Source of the DNA: Bryobacteraceae bacterium
GTDB lineage: Bacteria > Acidobacteriota > Terriglobia > Bryobacterales > Bryobacteraceae
Direction: 5' to 3'
Assembly (NCBI GenBank): GCA_025350445.1
Contig: JANXXV010000849.1
Coordinates: 1 to 8,191 of the forward strand
DNA: 8,191 nucleotides
The position numbers were made by a program, and so were the translations under genes. How positions within the stretch are numbered: position 1 is the stretch's first letter; every line of letters starts with the position of its first letter. The notes under the pieces are model-generated. The model worked only from the letters and a program-made list of their open reading frames with translations, had not been told where the DNA came from and did no database searches. This document shows, in pieces, positions 1 through 6,004 of the stretch.

Positions 1-735
1 CAAACAAGCCAGCGGCGCTTTTAACCCTTTCGCCAGCGGTAGAACGCAAGAATCGGGCACGCGGCAATCGCTGAAGGAAAGGCTCGACGTCACCGACGCC
101 CGCATCGACATTTTTCCGTGAATATCCGATGACGCGAAACCCGCGGTTCCCGTCTCCACCAGAAACCCTTGAATTCCCGCCTCCGTCCTTGCCCACACCA
201 CCGCCACCGCCGCAACAGATCCGTTCGTGATCCAGGTCTTCTCGCCGTTCAAGATCCAGCCGTTGCCATCCTTCCGCGCCTTGGTCAACATGCCTGCCGG
301 GTTCGATCCGAACCCCGGCTCGGTAAGCCCAAAGCAGCCAATGGCCTCGCCGGACTGCATCCTCGGCAGCCAGCGTTCTTTCTGCTCCTCCGATCCAAAC
401 GTGTAGATCGGATACATCACCAACGCCCCTTGCACCGACGCAAAACTGCGGACGCCGGAATCGCAACGTTCCAGCTCCTGCATGATCAAACCGTATTCCA
501 CATTGCTCATGCCCGCGCAGCCGTAGCCCGCCAGCGTGGCGCCAAAGAACCCCAACTCGCCCATCTCGCGGACGGTCTCCATCGGAAACCTGCCTTCGCG
601 GTAACAATCTTTGATCCGCGGCATCAATTGTTCCTCGGTGAACCGCCGCGCTGTTTGCCGCACCAACAACTCCTGCCCGCTGAACTGGGAATCCAACAAC
701 ATGTAATCGACGCCGCGAAAAGCCATATGATCCAT
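1..735 (-). CDS. gcdH: Glutaryl-CoA dehydrogenase-type acyl-CoA dehydrogenase (N-terminal part, cut by window edge)
   Basis: This is a FAD-dependent acyl-CoA dehydrogenase that probably oxidises and decarboxylates glutaryl-CoA to crotonyl-CoA in lysine, tryptophan or aromatic degradation. Only 245 residues are visible out of a usual length of about 390; the gene continues past position 1. Residues 88-110 carry the glutaryl-CoA family block (ERCDSGVRS then SVQGALVMYPI). Glu89, Arg96, Ser97 and Ser100 align with human GCDH Glu87, Arg94, Ser95 and Ser98 of the glutaryl pocket. The FAD/substrate strand reads FGLTEPGFGSNP (135-146), then TWIT (167-170). KMSMRASVTS (208-217) matches the family's KLSLRAS-type segment. 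The catalytic glutamate and its neighbouring Tyr lie outside the window. The start is the ATG at 735, with a second in-frame ATG at 726; neither has a clear ribosome binding site. It is transcribed divergently from the glycan cluster. An alternative is another acyl-CoA dehydrogenase close to GCDH. Confidence 0.88.
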   Translation of the reverse strand, partial: MDHMAFRGVDYMLLDSQFSGQELLVRQTARRFTEEQLMPRIKDCYREGRFPMETVREMGELGFFGATLAGYGCAGMSNVEYGLIMQELERCDSGVRSFASVQGALVMYPIYTFGSEEQKERWLPRMQSGEAIGCFGLTEPGFGSNPAGMLTKARKDGNGWILNGEKTWITNGSVAAVAVVWARTEAGIQGFLVETGTAGFASSDIHGKMSMRASVTSSLSFSDCRVPDSCVLPLAKGLKAPLACL

Positions 736-824
736 GGTAACAATGGAGAAACCTGAGTGAATCCATCGTTGAAACAACTGAAGACCAAGCCGGACAGCCT
801 TTACCCTATATACTGGGATCGTGC
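736..824. other. Divergent intergenic region
   Basis: This 89-base gap separates the minus-strand dehydrogenase from the plus-strand glycan cluster, so promoters for both directions are expected here or inside the flanking gene ends. The only recognisable element is an AT-rich run at 807-814 on the plus strand. No hairpin, direct repeat or operator-like palindrome was convincing. Confidence 0.7.
807..814 (+). promoter_or_regulatory. Possible -10 element before the glycosyltransferase gene
   Basis: TATACT at 809-814 matches the sigma-70 -10 consensus at five of six positions and sits 10 bases before the ATG at 825. That spacing would give a nearly leaderless mRNA. No good -35 hexamer lies 16-18 bases upstream; TTGAAA at 769-774 is about 34 bases away, which is too far. 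The call rests on one hexamer and is weak. Confidence 0.28.
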
Positions 825-1988
825 ATGCGCTTTTCTGTTGACGCTCACGCCATAGGCCAGCACTTAACGGGGAACGAAGTTTATATCCGCAATCTCATGG
901 GTGGGTTTGCGGGGTTAGACCAATCGTCCGAATTTATCGCATACCTCTCCGCGAACGAACGCGACGCGGCAGCAGGGGTGCCTGCCCGTTTTGCGCGCCG
1001 GCATGTGTCGAACAATTCGTTTGTTCGTCTCGGCTTCGATCTCCCGCGCCAACTCCGGCGGGACCGTCCGGATCTGCTGCATGTCCAGTACACCGCCCCC
1101 CTCACCTGCCCGGTGCCGGTGGTGGCTAGCGTGCACGACGTCAGCTTCCTGGAACACCCCGAATATTTTCCGTGGATGCGTACGATGCAACTCCGCATCA
1201 CCGTGGAGCGGACGGTCCGTTCAGCGGCGAAAGTCATCACCCCGAGCGAATTTTCCCGCCGCGCCATCGCGAAGGCCTACTCCCTTGACGATTCAAAAAT
1301 CGAGGCGGTGCCCATCGCCGTGTCCTCTGCCTTCCATCCCATCTCGCGCGAACTGGCCATTGGCAAAGTGAAAGCCCGGTTCCGCATCCCCGCGCCGTTC
1401 ATTCTGACGGTGGGCGATCTGCAACCGCGGAAAAACCAGATCGGCCTGATTCACGCCTTCGAAGCTCTCATAAAGTCGAACCCAAACCTCACGCATCACC
1501 TGGCGATTGTCGGTCAAAAGACCTGGTATGCCGACCATGTAGTCAAGGCCGCCAAGTCGTCCGCCGTGGCCGACCGCATTCACTTCACCGAATTCGTCAC
1601 CGACGACGAACTGCTGCACCTCTACAACGCCTGCGAGGTGTTCGTGTTCCCGTCGTTCTATGAAGGCTTCGGATTGCCGATTCTGGAGGCGATGGCCTGC
1701 GCCCGGGCTGTAGCGTGCTCAAACAGCTCCGCCATGCCGGAGGTGGCAAACGCCGCCGCCCTTCTTTTCGCCCCGGAATCCACCGAGCAAATGACCCGTG
1801 CTATCCGCGACATCGTACTCGATGCGGAATTACGTGGAAGAATGGAGCGATTAGCACAGCATCGTGCGTCATTATTTACATGGGAACGAACAGCCCGAAG
1901 AACGCTGGAAATTTACTACGAAATCGCCGGCCGGAAAAAGATGTCTGTCCGGCAGCAGGCAAAACCGATCTCCATCTTACGGCCATGA
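825..1988 (+). CDS. GT4-family glycosyltransferase
   Basis: This 387-residue protein is a GT-B fold, retaining, nucleotide-sugar-dependent glycosyltransferase. It probably adds a hexose (mannose-type enzymes are common) to a lipid-linked or growing surface glycan at the inner face of the cytoplasmic membrane. The N-terminal acceptor domain starts MRFSVDAHAIG and contains HLTGNEVYIRNL (13-24), HVQY (86-89) and VHDVSFLEHPEYF (103-115). The C-terminal donor domain contains ILTVGDLQPRKN (193-204), the VFVFPSFYEGFGLPILEAMA region (272-291) with the E-x7-E pair Glu280/Glu288, and SAMPEVA (302-308). Length is normal for GT4. Before the ATG there is only a weak GGGA (815-818). The stop overlaps the next start as ATGA (1985-1988), so the two genes are probably translationally coupled. 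The donor sugar and acceptor cannot be read from the sequence. Confidence 0.93.
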   Translation: MRFSVDAHAIGQHLTGNEVYIRNLMGGFAGLDQSSEFIAYLSANERDAAAGVPARFARRHVSNNSFVRLGFDLPRQLRRDRPDLLHVQYTAPLTCPVPVVASVHDVSFLEHPEYFPWMRTMQLRITVERTVRSAAKVITPSEFSRRAIAKAYSLDDSKIEAVPIAVSSAFHPISRELAIGKVKARFRIPAPFILTVGDLQPRKNQIGLIHAFEALIKSNPNLTHHLAIVGQKTWYADHVVKAAKSSAVADRIHFTEFVTDDELLHLYNACEVFVFPSFYEGFGLPILEAMACARAVACSNSSAMPEVANAAALLFAPESTEQMTRAIRDIVLDAELRGRMERLAQHRASLFTWERTARRTLEIYYEIAGRKKMSVRQQAKPISILRP

Positions 1989-2713
1989 GATATCTCGCTC
2001 TGCTTTCGATTACCGCGTGCCTCTACGGCCAAGCCGCCTTGACGGCGGAGTTGCGCAATGGCGCGGCCGTGGAGAAGAAGGTGGCCCAGAGTGAAACGCT
2101 GCACTACAGCATCAACTGGCCCAGTGGCCTGAGCCTCGGCGAAGGCCAGCTTTCCTCGACGCGGACGAAATCCTCGGAGGGCGAACGCTGGGAGTTCAGT
2201 CTAAACCTCGAAGCGGCAATCCCCGGCTTCCCTGTGCAGGAAACTATCGTGTCGAAGGCCAACGCAGGATATTGCAGTACGGATCTGGAAAAAAATTCGA
2301 TTCGCGGGAAAAAGACCTCGAAGGAAACCACCGCCTTCGACGCAGTGAAGATGACCGCCACCCGGACCACGCTGAACGGCGGCGGCAAATCGGACCTCTC
2401 CATTCCCGCCTGTGCCAAGGACGCCCTGGCCTATATCTACTTTCTGCGCCGCGAACTGGCTCAGGGCCGGCTCCCCGTGATGCAGAAGGCGTACTACGGA
2501 GCCGCCTACGATACGCGCGTGCAGTTCATGGGCTCACAGGTGATCCGCGTCGGCGACGCACAAATGGATACCGATCGCATTTTGGCAACCGTCAAGGGCC
2601 CCGCTTCTGAAAACACGGTCGAGATTTTCTTCGCCCGTGACGCCATCCGTACTCCCGTGCTGGTGAGGGTGCCGCTGGCCATGGGCAGGTTCAGTATGGA
2701 GATTATCCGCTAA
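1985..2713 (+). CDS. DUF3108 domain exported protein
   Basis: This 242-residue protein of unknown biochemical role belongs by resemblance to the DUF3108 family of envelope proteins. Family-like features are the YSINWPSGLSLGEG segment (41-54), the charged strand WEFSLNLEAAIPGFPV (69-84), and the later pattern of AYIYFLRR (149-156), GRLPVMQKAYYG (161-172), YDTRVQFMG (175-183) and VEIFFARDAIRTPV (212-225), which suggests a beta-rich fold. Residues 1-21 form a short hydrophobic signal. ITAC at 9-12 fits a lipobox, but the stretch before Cys12 is unusually short; cleavage after ALTA (18-21) by signal peptidase I is the alternative. I start it at the ATG overlapping the preceding stop. An in-frame open stretch extends upstream to 1715 but reads through the glycosyltransferase gene in another frame. 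Its place between two glycosyltransferases suggests an envelope role linked to the glycan, which is inference. Confidence 0.85.
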   Translation: MRYLALLSITACLYGQAALTAELRNGAAVEKKVAQSETLHYSINWPSGLSLGEGQLSSTRTKSSEGERWEFSLNLEAAIPGFPVQETIVSKANAGYCSTDLEKNSIRGKKTSKETTAFDAVKMTATRTTLNGGGKSDLSIPACAKDALAYIYFLRRELAQGRLPVMQKAYYGAAYDTRVQFMGSQVIRVGDAQMDTDRILATVKGPASENTVEIFFARDAIRTPVLVRVPLAMGRFSMEIIR

Positions 2714-2773
2714 ACGCCGGTCATGAAATTACTTTTCCAGCAATTGAGCACCACTCCCTGACGGGCCATAACG
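2714..2773 (+). other. Short intergenic gap inside the glycan cluster
   Basis: This is a 60-base gap between the DUF3108 gene and the glycosyltransferase-methyltransferase gene. It holds no hairpin with a T-run, no clear promoter and only a weak GACGGG-like sequence before the next ATG. Read-through transcription from upstream is therefore likely. Confidence 0.6.
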
Positions 2774-4762
2774 ATGCGCCTGGCATTCTTTTCGCCTCTG
2801 CCGCCCGTCAAGAGCGGCATCGCCGACTATTCGGCTGCACTGCTGGACCCCTTGGAAAAGCACGCCGACGTGACGGTGTTCACCGGCACAAACAGCCCCT
2901 TCGACCCGAACCGCTTCGACGCCGCACTCTACCAGATCGGTAATAACCCGCATCATTCTTTCGTCTACGATCAAGCCGTGCAAACACCCGGTGTAGTGGT
3001 ACTGCATGAGGCCAACCTCCACCATCTGATTGCCGGCGTCACCATCCGCCGCGGCGATTGGGACGCTTATCTCCGCGAAGTGGAATTCGATGGCGGCGCC
3101 GCAGCCCTCGACTACGCGGTTAAACGCGTCCGGACACTGGAACGCGGTCCCGACTACGACGGCGTGCCGATGTTGCGCCGCATCGTAAGCAAATCCAAGG
3201 GCGTCATCGTGCACAGCCATTGTGTGGAACAGTCCGTGCGCGATACCGGATTTGCGGGTCCAATCGCAGTAATCCCGCACGGGGCATGGCTGCCTGAGAC
3301 CGACGGGTCCCTCCATCGCCAACGCCTCGGCATAGATCCGGCCACCCCATTGATCGGGATCTTCGGCTTTCTGAAGCCATACAAACGGATTGCCGAATCG
3401 CTACGCGTCTTCCGCCGCTTGCTGAAGCTGCAACCGAACGTGAAAATGATTCTGGTGGGTGAGCCGCATCCGGAGCTTTCCTTGCAGTCGCTGATCCACT
3501 CGCTGGGCCTCGGAGCCAGCGTCCGCGTCATCGGATTCACGCCGATTGAAGATTTCGTGGGATACCTCGCCGCATGCGACATTATTCTCAATCTGCGCTT
3601 TCCCACTGTCGGCGAAAGCTCTGGGACGCTGCTCCGCTCACTGGGGCTTGGGAAGGCGGTAATAGTTTCGAACATCGGCTCGTTCGCGGAGTATCCGGAT
3701 GGCATCTGCCTGAAGGTACCGGTGGATTCCACCGAAGAGGATACCCTGTTCGAATATCTAAATCTCCTGGTAACCCGTCCGGATCTGCGCAACGCGATGG
3801 GCCGGCGCGCGCGAGAGTGGGTGCGCGAAGAGTGCAACTGGAATCTGGTGGCCAGGCAATATACAAGTTTCCTGCAATCGCTAGTCGATGGAACCGAGTG
3901 GCATTCCACGGCCAAAACCGCGCCGAAACACGCGGAGGAACCCGCTCCGGACCTCACGCCTACACCCGTCGAAACGGAATACGTCATCGGCTGGGCCGCG
4001 GACCCAGGCGCGCGCGAATACATCAAAACGCACATTACCCGCCTGGCCAAGACATTGCAAATCACGCCCCGAGGCGGCGCCGGAGATCGCATTCTGGAAA
4101 TGGGCGCCTACCTGCAAATAACACCGTCGCTCAAAACCAAGCTTGGTTACGGCGAAGTTCGCGGCTGCTATTACGGACCCGCCGGAACGGTGGCGCATCG
4201 GGCGATCGAATCCGAATTGGGAGACCGCTTCGAGTGCGATATCGATCTGTTTGACGCCGAGAAGGACAAGTTTCCGTATCCCGATGAGCACTTCCGCACC
4301 GTCCTCTGTTGCGAACTGATTGAGCATCTCCCGGGCGACCCGATGCACATGATGGCGGAAATCAATCGCATTCTCAAGCCCGGCGGACACCTTGTCCTGA
4401 CCACGCCCAACATCGTCTCCCTGCGCGCCATGTCGGCATTGTTACTCGGCTATCATCCAGGCTTCTTCCCCGCGTATATCAGGCCAAGCGGAACAGGCGA
4501 AGAGGTGGATGCCCGGCATAATCGCGAATACGCGCCGCGCGAAATTGCAGATCTGATGGCGGATGCGGGCTTCGAGGTCACGCTGCTGGAAACCGGCGAG
4601 TTTCTAGATGAGCCGAAACCGGAGCATAATTGGGTGCGGTACATTCTGGAACAATGCCAATGCCCAACCGGTCTGCGCGGCGACGGAATCTACGCAGTGG
4701 GCGCAAAGCGGGGCCCCATCCGCCAGCGCTTTCCCCGGTGGCTCTATTGCGGGAAGGACTGA
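2774..4762 (+). CDS. Fused GT4 glycosyltransferase and class I SAM methyltransferase
   Basis: This 662-residue two-domain protein has a GT4-type glycosyltransferase (about 1-370), a Pro/Thr/Ala-rich linker (371-400) and a class I methyltransferase (about 437-645). Glycosyltransferase signs are the N-terminus FFSPLPPVKSGIADYS, VVVLHEANLHH (74-84), IGIFGFLKPYKR (194-205), MILVGEPHPEL (225-235) and GESSGTLLRSLGLGKAVIVSN (280-300). In that last block Glu281 is kept, but the second Glu of E-x7-E is Ser289. Methyltransferase signs are the post-I acidic strand DLFDAEKDKFPYPDEHF (491-507), VLCCELIEHLPGD (510-522), INRILKPGGHLVLTTPN (530-546) and the C-terminal FEVTLLETGEF (600-610). Motif I reads LEMGAYLQ (441-448), without the usual GxGxG loop. 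The protein presumably transfers a sugar and methylates a glycan at the cytoplasmic face; both substrates are unknown. The stop lies 4 bases before the permease start, indicating one operon. Confidence 0.9.
   Translation: MRLAFFSPLPPVKSGIADYSAALLDPLEKHADVTVFTGTNSPFDPNRFDAALYQIGNNPHHSFVYDQAVQTPGVVVLHEANLHHLIAGVTIRRGDWDAYLREVEFDGGAAALDYAVKRVRTLERGPDYDGVPMLRRIVSKSKGVIVHSHCVEQSVRDTGFAGPIAVIPHGAWLPETDGSLHRQRLGIDPATPLIGIFGFLKPYKRIAESLRVFRRLLKLQPNVKMILVGEPHPELSLQSLIHSLGLGASVRVIGFTPIEDFVGYLAACDIILNLRFPTVGESSGTLLRSLGLGKAVIVSNIGSFAEYPDGICLKVPVDSTEEDTLFEYLNLLVTRPDLRNAMGRRAREWVREECNWNLVARQYTSFLQSLVDGTEWHSTAKTAPKHAEEPAPDLTPTPVETEYVIGWAADPGAREYIKTHITRLAKTLQITPRGGAGDRILEMGAYLQITPSLKTKLGYGEVRGCYYGPAGTVAHRAIESELGDRFECDIDLFDAEKDKFPYPDEHFRTVLCCELIEHLPGDPMHMMAEINRILKPGGHLVLTTPNIVSLRAMSALLLGYHPGFFPAYIRPSGTGEEVDARHNREYAPREIADLMADAGFEVTLLETGEFLDEPKPEHNWVRYILEQCQCPTGLRGDGIYAVGAKRGPIRQRFPRWLYCGKD
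4754..4758 (+). promoter_or_regulatory. Ribosome binding site fixing a TTG start
   Basis: AAGGA lies 8 bases before the TTG at 4767 and overlaps the end of the preceding gene. It is the best Shine-Dalgarno match in the window. It decides the permease start: the only ATG in this frame upstream (4608) lies deep inside the methyltransferase coding sequence. Confidence 0.72.
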
Positions 4763-4766
4763 CCCG

Positions 4767-5996
4767 TTGAGCGTCGCCTATCGAAACCTGCGCTTCGACC
4801 TGGACGAAGAAGCGCGCTCGATCGTCGCCACTTTCCGCATCGTCAATCAATCCAATCGGACTTGGCAGCGGGAAGAAGGATTTTCGCTGGGCTGGCAGAT
4901 CTTCGATCCGGAAACCGGCACATTCATCGCCGAGGGAGACTGGCTGCCGTTTAATAAGGATCTGGCTCCGGCTGAAACCGAAGCAGTGGAAGTCCGTTTG
5001 ACCCTGCCGCCGGAACGAGGCCACTACCATGTCTACATCTCACCGCTTCACGCGGGCGAAGGCTGGTTTTATCAACGCGGCGCGACGTTCCTGTTGGTGG
5101 ATGCATTCGTCGAAGGCGGAAAAGCGCATCTCCGCGAAGCGGTAGCCACAACGCTCGGCTCGCTGCGGCGGCGCAACTTGCGCCGCGCCATCGGCAAGGC
5201 GTTCACGGTCCCGTGGATCAGCATCTGGACCAATCGCGCCCTCATCCGCTCCATGGTGCGCCGGGACATCATGGCACGCTATCGCGGCAGTTTCGGAGAC
5301 GTGTTGTGGACCATCCTGAATCCGCTGCTGTTAATGGCGACATACTTTTTCGTCTTCGGTGTAGTCTTAAAAGCAAAGATAGGCCCAGACGACAGCCGCA
5401 CTGGATTCGCGCTCTACCTGTTGGCCGGAATGCTGCCGTGGCTACCGTTTGCCGAGGCTGTCGGCCGCGCTCCGCAGTGCATTTTGGAGCATCGGAATTT
5501 CGTCAAGAAGCTGGTATTCCCCGTAGAGACGCTGCCCGTGAATCAGGTTTTCGCCGGCCTGGTAACCGAAGTATTCACGCTCGCCGTATTCCTGATCGCC
5601 ATGCTGCTGTCGCGCGGCGCGGTGCCACCGACTGTGATGTGGCTACCGGTGCTTCTGATTCCGCAGCTCTTACTCACGCTGGGCTTTAGTTGGTTCCTGT
5701 CGGCGCTGGGAGTCTACATGCGGGATTTGGGCCAGATCATCGGCTTTCTCATCATGCTGTTGTTCTACATGACACCGATCTGTTACGCCGAAAACGCTCT
5801 GCCTGCCGGAGCCGCGGCCATCCTCGCCAAAAACCCGATCTTCACATTGGTTCACGGATACCGCCAGATCTTCCTTGAAGGCCGCGCCCCGGATTTCCAA
5901 TCCATGTGGAAGCTCTGGCTGCTTTCGGCGGCGGTCTGCATTGGCGGCCACGCATGGTTCTACAAATTGCGGAAGAGCTTTGCGGACGTCGTATAG
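4767..5996 (+). CDS. ABC-2 polysaccharide exporter permease with N-terminal putative glycan-binding beta-sandwich domain
   Basis: From the TTG at 4767 this is 409 residues, against about 260-280 for an ordinary Wzm/TagG/KpsM-type permease. Residues 1-115 are extra, hydrophilic and strand-rich: ATFRIVNQSNRTW (21-33), FSLGWQIFDPETG (39-51), LPPERGHYHVYISPLH (80-95), then GWFYQRG (99-105) and FLLVDA (108-113). This pattern resembles the Ig-like C-terminal domain of the Wzt ATPase that binds O-antigen. The permease follows: an amphipathic entry with SMVRRDIMARYRGSFGDVLW (162-181) and about six membrane segments (roughly 181-203, 213-230, 260-282, 288-312, 322-340, 383-398). LEHRNFVKKLVFPVE (240-254) and the late NPIFTLVHGYRQIFLEG block (356-372) are family hallmarks. 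It should pair with a nucleotide-binding subunit in the inner membrane to export a glycan. No ATPase gene is present in the window. Confidence 0.9.
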   Translation: MSVAYRNLRFDLDEEARSIVATFRIVNQSNRTWQREEGFSLGWQIFDPETGTFIAEGDWLPFNKDLAPAETEAVEVRLTLPPERGHYHVYISPLHAGEGWFYQRGATFLLVDAFVEGGKAHLREAVATTLGSLRRRNLRRAIGKAFTVPWISIWTNRALIRSMVRRDIMARYRGSFGDVLWTILNPLLLMATYFFVFGVVLKAKIGPDDSRTGFALYLLAGMLPWLPFAEAVGRAPQCILEHRNFVKKLVFPVETLPVNQVFAGLVTEVFTLAVFLIAMLLSRGAVPPTVMWLPVLLIPQLLLTLGFSWFLSALGVYMRDLGQIIGFLIMLLFYMTPICYAENALPAGAAAILAKNPIFTLVHGYRQIFLEGRAPDFQSMWKLWLLSAAVCIGGHAWFYKLRKSFADVV

Positions 5997-6004
5997 TTGG
6001 AAGA

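Noticed and set aside
169..756. Plus-strand open frame of 195 codons across the dehydrogenase
   Set aside because: It is antisense to a clearly recognised gene, is rich in Arg/His/Pro typical of a shadow frame, and shows no domain pattern.
804..817. CCC-TATATACT-GGG as a possible operator palindrome
   Set aside because: Only the outer three bases pair cleanly and the core is not symmetrical, so a chance match is likely.
1715..1984. Upstream extension of the DUF3108 frame
   Set aside because: It overlaps the conserved end of the glycosyltransferase, its translation is low-complexity and basic, and the signal sequence begins at 1985.
2723..2761. 12-codon open frame (MKLLFQQLSTTP) in the gap before the GT-methyltransferase gene
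   Set aside because: A frame this short occurs easily by chance, there is no ribosome binding site, and there is no attenuator hairpin to suggest a leader peptide.
3154..4092. Minus-strand open frame of 312 codons inside the GT-methyltransferase gene
   Set aside because: The plus-strand protein is recognisable throughout. The antisense product is Arg/Ser/Pro-rich with no motif, as expected from GC-biased third positions.
4608..4766. Upstream ATG extension of the permease
   Set aside because: This stretch encodes the methyltransferase C-terminus in another frame, and a good ribosome binding site marks the TTG at 4767 instead.
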